Source: Veillonellaceae bacterium (GTDB taxonomy: Bacteria > Bacillota > Negativicutes > Veillonellales > Veillonellaceae). Taken from it: a stretch of DNA of 12,335 nt. A program made the translations under genes and the position numbers. Positions 1 to 5,934 of the stretch are shown piece by piece. A model generated the notes under the pieces. The model made no database searches. It was given only the letters and a program-made list of their open reading frames with translations, and was not told the DNA's origin. The stretch spans positions 1 to 12,335 of the forward strand of contig CAAFQR010000079.1 in assembly GCA_900765165.1 (NCBI GenBank). Reading direction: 5' to 3'. Position 1 is the stretch's first letter. Each line of letters opens with the position of its first letter.

Positions 1-2
1 AA

Positions 3-116
3 GCTTCCCGGGCCGTATTGACATCAGTGGCGGCGCCGGAAATGGAGGTCATTCTTTTAACTGCGTTAAATTTTGCGACGCCGGATGAGGCTTTTCATTT
101 CACCGGCATGCGTTAG
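3..116 (+). CDS. Possible C-terminal end of an unidentified plus-strand gene (partial, uncertain)
   Basis: An open frame enters from the left edge and runs 37 codons to a TAG at 114-116, four bases before the stop of the convergent nitroreductase gene. The translation ends in FATPDEAFHFTGMR and looks protein-like, but I do not recognise a family. A frame this short stays open by chance fairly often, and a second plus-strand frame is also open to position 88. If real, it would be the only plus-strand gene in the window, converging tail to tail with no terminator between. Confidence 0.25.
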   Translation, partial: ASRAVLTSVAAPEMEVILLTALNFATPDEAFHFTGMR

Positions 117-120
117 CACC

Positions 121-693
121 TTACGCTTTTACGATAACGCGCAAGTCGATATCTTCAGCCGGTTTAGCGTCCGGTTCAGCGGCGATGCCACCAAACGGCA
201 TCTGCGCGTCCAAGGTCCAATCAGCCGGTACGTCGAATAATTTGCGAACTACGTCGTCGATAACCGGGTTGTAGTGCTGCAAGGAAGCGCCTACGTTCAA
301 TTCGCGCAACGCTTCCCAGATTGAAATCTGGAGCATGCCAGCGGACTGCGCTGCCCAATGCGGGAAGCGTTCAGCGTACATCGGGAACTGGCCCTGCAAA
401 TTACCAACGGTTACGTTGTCCACGAAGTACAAGATGGTGCCTGCACCAGCCTTGAAGCTGTCGATTTTTTCGCGAGCTACTTTACCGCCGAATACGTCGA
501 AAATAGCGTCCCACAATTTTTTGTGCTGATCGCCAAGCGCCACGATTACGCGGGAGCTCTTCATGTTGAAGGAATCCGGCACCAATTCGGTAATTTCCTT
601 AACGGTCTTCACGATTTCGTCGGTGCTAACCGGCAATTTATCATTGATGTTGTAATACGTACGGCGGCCTTTTAATGCTTCAATTGTGTTCAT
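121..693 (-). CDS. Nitroreductase family protein, Frm2/Hbn1 (COG3560) type
   Basis: A 190-residue FMN-dependent oxidoreductase of the nitroreductase superfamily, close to the usual 195-205 residues of the Frm2/Hbn1 branch. The N-terminus has the family's RRTYYNI element (residues 10-16), where the basic residues normally contact the FMN phosphate. The GASLQHYNP stretch near residue 135 is characteristic of this branch. Family members are cytoplasmic NAD(P)H-using flavoproteins that reduce nitro compounds or quinones and are often induced by redox or electrophile stress; the physiological substrate here is unknown. The ATG start is fixed by AGGAGG at 700-705, six bases upstream. The gene has its own consensus promoter at 844-872 and a roughly 140-base leader containing a large palindrome (787-822), so it is probably a regulated single-gene unit. 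No terminator is visible in the 120 bases downstream. Confidence 0.9.
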   Translation of the reverse strand: MNTIEALKGRRTYYNINDKLPVSTDEIVKTVKEITELVPDSFNMKSSRVIVALGDQHKKLWDAIFDVFGGKVAREKIDSFKAGAGTILYFVDNVTVGNLQGQFPMYAERFPHWAAQSAGMLQISIWEALRELNVGASLQHYNPVIDDVVRKLFDVPADWTLDAQMPFGGIAAEPDAKPAEDIDLRVIVKA

Positions 694-786
694 AGTGATC
701 CTCCTAATGTGTCCAATCGGCGGCTGAGGCGTGCCTGAAATTCGACTCCCACGACCCTCAACGCCTGTATCCTATATGTTATGTCG

Positions 787-822
787 TTCGATATACGGCT
801 CGTAATTACGAGGTATATCGAA
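787..822. promoter_or_regulatory. Near-perfect 36-base palindrome, probable operator of the nitroreductase gene
   Basis: The outer arms TTCGATATAC (787-796) and GTATATCGAA (813-822) are exact inverted complements. They enclose CTCGTAATTACGAG (799-812), itself a perfect 14-base palindrome. The only asymmetry is an extra GG at 797-798. The site begins about 15 bases downstream of the predicted transcription start, a position where a bound dimeric repressor would block elongation. A core centred on AATT resembles MarR/TetR-type operators in general form, but no regulator gene is present in the window. In RNA it would also form a very stable hairpin, so an RNA-level role is possible. Confidence 0.6.
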
Positions 823-843
823 ATTTATCTATCAACTGTAGCT

Positions 844-872
844 ATTATAACCGATTGCTCGACAAATTTCAA
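844..872 (-). promoter_or_regulatory. Sigma-70-type promoter of the nitroreductase gene
   Basis: On the minus strand there is a -35 box TTGAAA (867-872), a spacer of exactly 17 bases, and a perfect -10 box TATAAT (844-849). Initiation is predicted near 837, giving a leader of about 144 bases. The -35 region lies in AAATTTCAATACC (864-876), an inverted imperfect copy of GGTATATCGAAATTT (812-826). Related sequence therefore flanks the -10 box on both sides, which could be additional regulator sites. Confidence 0.75.
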
Positions 873-923
873 TACCTTTTTTAGGTACAATTTTAAAATT
901 TCCTTACTTTATTTTTCTATCCT

Positions 924-2165
924 TTACCATTCTTCCGTGGTCGCCTTCACGAAGATATACAGTTCCACTTTATCCTTCGTTTTCCGCGCATACTGAAATA
1001 ACTTCCCCAACAGCGGAATGTCGCCCAAGATGGGCACTTTGCTAAATTGTTTTTCATTGCGATTATCCATCAAACCGCCAATAACGAGAATTTCGCCTTT
1101 TTTCAGATGCACCCGGGTATGGGCTTCACGGGTAGTAATGCGATAGGCTTTCAGTTCCGACACCAATGACGGATTGCTAACTTCGGCGTGAATGTCGGCG
1201 TCGATGCTGTCGTCGGTGCTCACAAATGGTGTACAAGTCAAGCGAATACCGGCTTCTTCGTAGCGCACGGTAGTGCGGCTTTCATCGCCTTCGCGGGTCT
1301 CCACCAGCACCGGAATGCGGTCACCAATGAGAATCTTCGCTTCTTCACCGTTCACGGTCATAATGGATGGCTTCGCGATGATTAGCGACTTATCACTGGT
1401 CTCGCTAAGGGACAAGTCCGGCTTCACCCAAAAGGTGTACGGCGTGTTGGTGTCGAACTTGCCGAATCGAATAGCGCCATATTCGCTGTTATCAAAACTG
1501 CTTGAACCGCTAGCGGCACTACTGGAGCCGGAACTTGAGCTGGAGCCATCCTTGCTACGTTCCTCATGACCAAGCAGCCCGCGCCACGCCCAGCGAATCC
1601 CTGTTTCCTTCACATACGAATGAGCCACCGCCATAACGGCCACTTCTAGTCGCACCTGCCGCGGCGATTGGTCCAGCTGCGGCAACAACTCCCGTACTTG
1701 TCTGAGCTCCCCAGGCGTCCCGTTGATGAGGAGTTGGTTCATTTCAGGGACGGATTCCATATGACTGTCGCCTACCACGGCCTTGAGCGCCTTCATCAGC
1801 GTCGGCGCCGGCACATGCTGTGGCGAGTAGACCATTGCCGACCGCCCGTCCTTGCTGTCCATGCCGGACCCGTCCACGACCCACACGCCATTGTCCTCGT
1901 ACACGCTGAAATGCTTCAACGCCGCCAACCGCTTGATGGCGTCGATGCCGCTGGTCTCCTTCAAATGAGCCGACACCGTGCCATGCAAGCTCTCGGCGCC
2001 CATGATTTGCAAATGCTCGCTCTTCGCGATGGACGTCACCAGCGTCTGGAGCTGCACGTTATTCACCGTCATGTCCAGCGCCGAAACAGGATACGCGCCG
2101 CCCACTGAAATAACAAGCCACATCGCCACCGCACAAATTCCCTTAACTATCTTCGCTACCTTCAC
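924..2165 (-). CDS. Secretin (PilQ/GspD-like outer-membrane channel), short form
   Basis: A 413-residue secretin; numbering below is from an upstream in-frame ATG at 2172-2174. A signal peptide precedes likely cleavage after VSA (residue 32). An STN/N0-like domain follows (about 36-100), then a secretin N-type domain (about 112-170) ending in the typical LLPQLDQSPRQVRLEVAV stretch, then the pore-forming secretin domain to the C-terminus with the hallmark VPILGDIPLLGKLF (380-393). It should form a multimeric outer-membrane pore for a type IV pilus, secretion or DNA-uptake machine. It is much shorter than typical PilQ (about 700 residues), lacking extra N-terminal AMIN domains. A Ser-run (211-226) interrupts the early secretin domain. 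The GTG start at 2163-2165 is preferred because AAAGGA lies eight bases upstream; at the ATG that site would touch the start codon. It follows the PilP-like gene by 14 bases, so it is cotranscribed. Confidence 0.88.
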   Translation of the reverse strand: MKVAKIVKGICAVAMWLVISVGGAYPVSALDMTVNNVQLQTLVTSIAKSEHLQIMGAESLHGTVSAHLKETSGIDAIKRLAALKHFSVYEDNGVWVVDGSGMDSKDGRSAMVYSPQHVPAPTLMKALKAVVGDSHMESVPEMNQLLINGTPGELRQVRELLPQLDQSPRQVRLEVAVMAVAHSYVKETGIRWAWRGLLGHEERSKDGSSSSSGSSSAASGSSSFDNSEYGAIRFGKFDTNTPYTFWVKPDLSLSETSDKSLIIAKPSIMTVNGEEAKILIGDRIPVLVETREGDESRTTVRYEEAGIRLTCTPFVSTDDSIDADIHAEVSNPSLVSELKAYRITTREAHTRVHLKKGEILVIGGLMDNRNEKQFSKVPILGDIPLLGKLFQYARKTKDKVELYIFVKATTEEW

Positions 2166-2179
2166 CGGAAACATCCTTT

Positions 2180-3160
2180 CTAATACACACTAAACGTTCT
2201 TGTCCCGTTACCGTCACTAAGCACTACCGTCGTATCACTGATAGACACAACCCGCAAACCTCCGGGGCCCTCACCAATACCGTACGTTCCTTCGTTATTG
2301 CCAACGCCGATGATGACCATAGGCACATCACCGCCGATGATACCGCGCACTTCCACACCTTGCCACGGACTGTAGGTCGAGCCGCTAGAACCGCCGGAAC
2401 CGGAACTACCGCCACGGCTACCGCGATGACCGGAAGAACCACCGCTAGAACCGCCATAGCCGGAGCCACCACCGTAGCCAGAACCGCCAGCATAGCCATA
2501 GCTGGAACCGCCGACGTAACCGCCACCGCCATAACCGCGTCTGCCACCATAGTAGCCATTTTGCTCCGAGTCCGGTATGACGATAACGCCGCCTTGGCCG
2601 GTACGCCCACGGCCTTTACCGACGTTAACACCAGTCGCGCCATTAGCGCCATTCAAAGCCGTTGCGCCAGCAGCTGTAGTAGCAACATTGCCATCCGCCA
2701 CCGGGTCTAACGCATCAAAAGGATCGCGGAACGGATGACTACGGATAACACCGTTTAACCCTTGGACGAGGTGAATGCCACTGCTATCAGCGCCATCGCT
2801 ACCACCGGACTTCTTACCAGCGGAGCCGGAGCCGCTAGACCTGGAGTCGCCAAAGCCATCACTACCACCAGAGCCGCCAAATCCGCTTGCACCGGAACCA
2901 TCTTGGGAATCGTCGGAGTATTTCATTTCAGAGGACTTACGAGGACCACCCATATCACCGGAATCGTCCAAATAATCGCTGTTTTTATCGGCTGCGCGCG
3001 CTTCCGCGTCGGCGACCAAGGCGTCGATAGCGTCGTCTTGATGTGTATAAAAGCTGTATCCACCGACGAGGCACAACAAAAAGACCGCCCCACTAAGGGG
3101 GCGGCCTTTCTTAATTATAAAAGTTCGCATATCCTTGAGGGTCGGTCTTTTCAACTGCAT
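2180..3160 (-). CDS. PilP/GspC-like inner-membrane protein with Gly/Ser-rich linkers
   Basis: A 326-residue protein with a short basic cytoplasmic start, one membrane span (about residues 21-38), an acidic stretch, a Gly/Ser region (87-127), a SHPFRDPFD motif (141-149), a Gly/Tyr/Ser region (201-260), and a compact C-terminal domain (268-326) of VRGIIGG-VPMVIIGVG-EGTYGIGEG-LRVVSISD-TVVLSDG form. RDPF followed later by such a small beta domain is the pattern of PilP and GspC, which bridge the inner membrane to the secretin N0 domain. Position directly before a secretin gene supports this. The function is inferred from pattern and context, not from strong identity. ATG at 3158-3160 is preferred, with AAAGGA at 3171-3176 ten bases upstream; a TTG nine bases earlier lies too close to that site. 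The early coding sequence contains a terminator-like hairpin. Confidence 0.65.
   Translation of the reverse strand: MQLKRPTLKDMRTFIIKKGRPLSGAVFLLCLVGGYSFYTHQDDAIDALVADAEARAADKNSDYLDDSGDMGGPRKSSEMKYSDDSQDGSGASGFGGSGGSDGFGDSRSSGSGSAGKKSGGSDGADSSGIHLVQGLNGVIRSHPFRDPFDALDPVADGNVATTAAGATALNGANGATGVNVGKGRGRTGQGGVIVIPDSEQNGYYGGRRGYGGGGYVGGSSYGYAGGSGYGGGSGYGGSSGGSSGHRGSRGGSSGSGGSSGSTYSPWQGVEVRGIIGGDVPMVIIGVGNNEGTYGIGEGPGGLRVVSISDTTVVLSDGNGTRTFSVY
2381..2560 (-). repeat. Gly/Tyr/Ser low-complexity repeat within the PilP-like gene
   Basis: This segment encodes residues 201-260 of the PilP-like protein as loosely repeated GGSGYGG and GGSSG units built from GGN, TCN/AGC and TAY codons. It should be a flexible linker between the RDPF segment and the C-terminal domain. 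Its simple composition creates long open frames in the other registers, which are not genes. Such tracts are prone to length variation between strains. Confidence 0.75.
2780..2902 (-). repeat. Ser/Gly/Asp low-complexity tract within the PilP-like gene
   Basis: Encodes residues 87-127, made of GSG, GGS and DG units between the membrane span and the RDPF motif. It probably acts as a periplasm-spanning flexible tether. PilP and GspC usually have a proline-containing linker here. Confidence 0.6.
3078..3106 (-). terminator. Terminator-like hairpin inside the PilP-like coding sequence
   Basis: Minus-strand RNA reads GGCCGCCCC, loop CUUAGU, GGGGCGGUC. This is a nine-base-pair stem with one G-U pair, followed directly by UUUUUGUU. 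It is the most complete intrinsic-terminator shape near the end of pgi-galE, yet it lies at about bases 55-83 of the PilP-like frame, encoding part of the membrane span (residues 17-28). On the plus strand the same stem has one A-C mismatch and is followed by TTTCTT, so it is close to bidirectional. It may stop galE read-through or attenuate the pilus-like operon when translation of the leader codons is poor. Confidence 0.6.
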
Positions 3161-3204
3161 ATTATTCAATTCCTTTGCATAAAAATCCAGAATGTTATAT
3201 TCAC

Positions 3205-3237
3205 TATAGGTAGGCGCAAGCGCCTATGTTCCCTATA
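3205..3237. promoter_or_regulatory. Nested inverted repeat at the predicted start of the PilP-like/secretin transcript
   Basis: The inner arms TAGGCGC (3211-3217) and GCGCCTA (3220-3226) form a tight hairpin; in RNA this can fold as a six-pair stem closed by a CUUG tetraloop. The outer arms TATAGG (3205-3210) and CCTATA (3232-3237) add a second complementary layer with a five-base bulge. There is no U-tract, so it is not a normal terminator. With initiation near 3232 the inner hairpin would sit at the extreme 5' end of the mRNA, as a stabilising element or an operator. Confidence 0.5.
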
Positions 3238-3238
3238 A

Positions 3239-3267
3239 ACTATAACAACAAAGCCAACATTAGTCAA
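3239..3267 (-). promoter_or_regulatory. Sigma-70-type promoter of the PilP-like/secretin operon
   Basis: A -35 box TTGACT (3262-3267), a spacer of 17 bases and a -10 box TATAGT (3239-3244) on the minus strand predict initiation near 3232, about 70 bases before the ATG. The -35 box is embedded in the palindrome GTCAATTGAC (3263-3272), which runs into a second palindrome GACCAGTGGTC (3270-3280). The promoter is therefore a plausible target for a dimeric regulator. It begins within 20 bases of the galE stop. Confidence 0.7.
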
Positions 3268-3285
3268 TTGACCAGTGGTCACAGG

Positions 3286-4275
3286 TTACTTGTCGTTATA
3301 CCCGTTCGGATGATTTTTATGCCAATTCCATGCATCTTTAATGATGTCTTTTACATTGCTGTGCGTCGGATTCCAGCCCAGTAATTGTTTAATTTTATCA
3401 GAAGACGCGATGAGCGTGCCCGGGTCGCCGGCACGGCGCGGTCCAATTTCAACCTTGAAGTCGATGCCCGTTACTTCTTTGGTGGTTTCCACAATTTCTT
3501 TTACGCTGAAGCCGTTGCCACTCCCCAAGTTGAAGTAGTTGGAATCGCCGCCTTTGGTGAGGTATTCCATAGCCAACAAATGAGCGGACGCCAAGTCGTT
3601 TACGTGGATGTAGTCGCGCACACAAGTCCCATCCGGCGTGTCGTAATCGGTGCCGAAGATGGAAATGCTAGGACGCTTGCCTAACGCCGCATCAAGGATG
3701 AGCGGGATGAGGTGCGTTTCCGGCGAATGGTCTTCGCCGATAGTGCCGCTCGGATCAGCGCCGGCTGCATTGAAGTAGCGAAGCGCTACATAACGCTGGC
3801 CATAAATATTGCTGTAGTCGCTGAGCATCTGTTCAATCATCAGCTTCGTGCGGCCATATACATTGGTAGGACGGTGCGGCGAATCTTCCGTAATCGGTAC
3901 CACATCCGGTTCACCGTACACGGCAGCGGTGGAGGAAAATACGAAGTTCTTAACGCCGGCCAAACGCGCCGATTCGATTAAACGGTACGAGCCAACCACG
4001 TTATTTTCGTAGTAAATGTTTGGCTTCTGCATGGATTCGCCAACTTGGCTATGCGCAGCAAAGTGCATAATGCCTTCAATGCCAAGGTCCTTCATAACCT
4101 TCGCCAAATCCGGGTCGGCAATGTCCTTTTCCAAGAACTCTACCCCAGCCGGAATGGACGGCTTATGACCGCGGGACAAATTGTCCAACACAACGGGCGT
4201 ATGGCCGTTTTCGCACAATGCCTTTACCGTATGACTTCCAATGTAGCCGGCACCGCCGGTAACCAAAATTTTCAT
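3286..4275 (-). CDS. galE: UDP-glucose 4-epimerase
   Basis: A 329-residue extended SDR enzyme that interconverts UDP-glucose and UDP-galactose in the cytoplasm. The NAD-binding loop GGAGYIGS is at residues 7-14. The catalytic set is SST at 114-116 and Y140-x3-K144 (YGRTK), and the GalE signature GTDYDTPDGTCVRDYIHV is at 208-225. The length is typical of the family. GGGAGG precedes the ATG. The ATG overlaps the pgi TGA by one base (TGATG), so translation is probably coupled to pgi. The pair would channel hexose phosphate toward UDP-galactose for surface polysaccharide or lipopolysaccharide. No clear terminator follows before the next promoter. Confidence 0.96.
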   Translation of the reverse strand: MKILVTGGAGYIGSHTVKALCENGHTPVVLDNLSRGHKPSIPAGVEFLEKDIADPDLAKVMKDLGIEGIMHFAAHSQVGESMQKPNIYYENNVVGSYRLIESARLAGVKNFVFSSTAAVYGEPDVVPITEDSPHRPTNVYGRTKLMIEQMLSDYSNIYGQRYVALRYFNAAGADPSGTIGEDHSPETHLIPLILDAALGKRPSISIFGTDYDTPDGTCVRDYIHVNDLASAHLLAMEYLTKGGDSNYFNLGSGNGFSVKEIVETTKEVTGIDFKVEIGPRRAGDPGTLIASSDKIKQLLGWNPTHSNVKDIIKDAWNWHKNHPNGYNDK

Positions 4276-5714
4276 CAGTTTCCTCCCTTATGTTTCGCTA
4301 ACTTCGGACCCAAGAGTTTCTTATATACTTCAACGCCAGGCTGGTTGAAGGCGTCAACGCCGGCAAGCTGGCCTTCGTAGAAGATGGCCCAGCAGTACAT
4401 GAACATGAGCTCGCCTAAGGAGAATTCATCTACCTTCGGAATGGTAACGGTCATGTTGTAGCGATTGTCGCCGGTCAGGGCTTCCGCATTCGCTTCAAGC
4501 GCCGTGTTCTGAATCAATCCAAGGTCTAAACCGCTGAACGCAGCGAGCTTATCGAAATCGTCGTACATGTGCGGTACCAGTAATTTCACACCCCAATCAG
4601 CAACGCGCACGAAGGATACAACCTTATTGAGGCGACCTTCCTGGTGTTCCTGGGTCTGGGCATGCATATCCGTCGTACCAACGGCTACAACCGGCGTACG
4701 GCCATAGGAGCCATTGCCGTCATCGCGGTGCTTACCGAGGGATTCGGCGAGAAGCTGTACATACCATTCGGCGAATGATTTCAGAGAATCGCCATAAGGC
4801 ATCATAATTTCAATATAGCGGCCCTTTTCTTCGGCAGCTACGTATTTCAAAATAGCGCAGAGAAGCGCCGGGTTCTTCAAAATGTCGCCGCTCTGGCACG
4901 CCTGGTCCATGGCCTTCGCGCCGTCTAAGAACGCGCGTAAATCAAAGCCAATAACGGCGCCGATGATGAGTCCTACTTCGGTGAATACGGAGAAACGACC
5001 GCCTACCCCGTCAGGAACGGAGAAAATGGGCCAGCCTTCGCGGGACGCTAATTTGTGAAGTAACGTTTCCTTTTCCCCTTCGTGCGGGTCCGTTACGGCT
5101 ACCACTTCGAAAGCGATACCTTTATTTTCCAAGGCTTCCTTCACAACCATGAAATTCGACATCGGTTCGATGGTGGAACCGGATTTCGAGATAACGATGA
5201 GCATCACTTTGAAGCCGTCGCCTTTCGCCTGCGCACTGGCAGCGAGGGTATCGATGAGGCCCTGCGTACGATGCGGGTCCACGTTATTGCCGCTGAAGTA
5301 CACCTGCGGATAACCGCCGCGCGCTTCGTCGGATTTCTGATTCCAGAATTCGCCGGCATAAGCATCAAATAATACCTTGCCACCTAAGAAGGAACCGCCA
5401 ATACCGAAGCTTACAACAGCATCGATATCAGCCTTGGCATGAGCGCCGAGGGCTTCCAAACGTTCCAAAACAGCAGGGCTGTTGATGTGACCATCTTCCA
5501 CGTACGGCAATTCCGGGAACAACACCGCTTCCGGCGTGCCGTCCTTAGACAAATGGCCGTCTACAACGCCGGTGTGGCGCACCTTTTCCGCCGCCTTCAC
5601 CGCATCGGCCAACTTCGGGAAATAGTGAAGCAAGCTTTCACTACTCACTGCTTTATCATTCAATATATTGGTAGCATCTACCGTAAATCCAGAGGGTAAT
5701 ACAATCTTTGTCAT
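4275..5714 (-). CDS. pgi: Glucose-6-phosphate isomerase
   Basis: A 479-residue enzyme interconverting glucose 6-phosphate and fructose 6-phosphate in glycolysis and gluconeogenesis. It shows the two SIS sugar-phosphate lobes: GIGGSFLG at 104-111 and the phosphate-binding SKSGST at 176-181. Catalytic landmarks are R240 in GGRFSVFTEVG, E324 in LLAESLGK, H351 in GTTDMHAQ, and the C-terminal signature NQPGVEVYKK (457-466). The length fits the shorter bacterial form (about 450 residues) rather than the 550-residue E. coli type. AAGGAGG lies six bases before the ATG. It is the first gene of a pgi-galE unit with a repeat-bearing leader. Confidence 0.96.
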   Translation of the reverse strand: MTKIVLPSGFTVDATNILNDKAVSSESLLHYFPKLADAVKAAEKVRHTGVVDGHLSKDGTPEAVLFPELPYVEDGHINSPAVLERLEALGAHAKADIDAVVSFGIGGSFLGGKVLFDAYAGEFWNQKSDEARGGYPQVYFSGNNVDPHRTQGLIDTLAASAQAKGDGFKVMLIVISKSGSTIEPMSNFMVVKEALENKGIAFEVVAVTDPHEGEKETLLHKLASREGWPIFSVPDGVGGRFSVFTEVGLIIGAVIGFDLRAFLDGAKAMDQACQSGDILKNPALLCAILKYVAAEEKGRYIEIMMPYGDSLKSFAEWYVQLLAESLGKHRDDGNGSYGRTPVVAVGTTDMHAQTQEHQEGRLNKVVSFVRVADWGVKLLVPHMYDDFDKLAAFSGLDLGLIQNTALEANAEALTGDNRYNMTVTIPKVDEFSLGELMFMYCWAIFYEGQLAGVDAFNQPGVEVYKKLLGPKLAKHKGGN

Positions 5715-5726
5715 AACAGGCCTCCT

Positions 5727-5784
5727 TAATCACTATAAGCTAATCACTATAATTTCTAGTGGCTATTAATTGTAGTGGCTATTA
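5727..5784 (-). repeat. Four 12-base repeats in the pgi leader, two direct and two inverted
   Basis: Read on the minus strand: TAATAGCCACTA (5773-5784), TAATAGCCACTA (5757-5768), TTATAGTGATTA (5741-5752) and TTATAGTGATTA (5727-5738). The first pair is exact, as is the second. The two kinds are partly complementary (CACTA with TAGTG, TAAT with ATTA, leaving an AGC bulge), so the mRNA could form alternative or stacked hairpins. The last copy abuts the AGGAGG of pgi (5721-5726), which places ribosome access under possible structural control. They could instead be DNA binding sites for a regulator. Confidence 0.6.
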
Positions 5785-5829
5785 CTTACATTGTATGCTC
5801 ATCTGGCAATTTCGGCAACATAAAAATTC

Positions 5830-5858
5830 ATAATAGCAGACAATTTTCAAAGTCAGCC
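5830..5858 (-). promoter_or_regulatory. Possible extended -10 promoter for pgi-galE
   Basis: TGCTATTAT (5830-5838) fits an extended -10 element. The -35 region is poor (GCTGAC or GGCTGA at 16-17 bases). Initiation near 5823 would give a leader of about 110 bases containing the whole repeat array. No better candidate is visible between the RNase H stop and pgi; TATAGT inside the repeats lacks a good -35. Confidence 0.35.
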
Positions 5859-5893
5859 CATCAAAAGTTTCGCGCCGCTCGCTACCTATACGG

Positions 5894-5934
5894 TTTTAGG
5901 CTTTGCGCACGCCCTTTTACGCTTTGCGCACCCC
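5894..5934 (-). repeat. In-frame tandem duplication of the last codons and stop of rnhA
   Basis: Two 20-base copies with a 21-base period, of the form TTTTA-N-GCTTTGCGCAC-N-CC on the plus strand (5894-5913 and 5915-5934). On the coding strand this gives GVRKA-stop followed in the same frame by KGVRKA-stop. The second copy is outside the gene unless the first TAA is read through. Confidence 0.7.

Noticed and set aside
1..12. AAGCTTCCCGGG at the left edge as a cloning linker
   Set aside because: It contains two restriction sites, but the following sequence is continuous with no vector features, so chance or simple contig cutting explains it as well.
735..755. tRNA T-arm-like sequence (GTGGGAGTCGAATTTCA on the minus strand) upstream of the nitroreductase gene
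   Set aside because: No acceptor, D or anticodon arms can be placed around it and the T-arm does not pair properly.
889..900. AATTTTAAAATT palindrome and the short TACCT/AGGTA hairpin after the secretin stop as its terminator
   Set aside because: The stems are very short or AT-only and lack a proper U-tract; I see no convincing terminator for the secretin gene.
1668..2108. A 146-codon plus-strand open frame opposite the secretin gene
   Set aside because: The product is Arg/His/Leu-rich, typical of an antisense shadow of a coding strand, with no recognisable domain.
2224..2652. A 142-codon minus-strand open frame overlapping the PilP-like gene, giving an Ala/Val-rich hydrophobic protein
   Set aside because: It is the shifted reading of the Gly/Ser/Tyr repeat codons; GGN repeats read out of frame produce Ala/Val runs. 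It has no independent ribosome binding site or family resemblance.
5727..5784. CRISPR-like repeat array
   Set aside because: The repeats are only 12 bases, in two orientations, with 2-4 base spacers; there are no cas genes.
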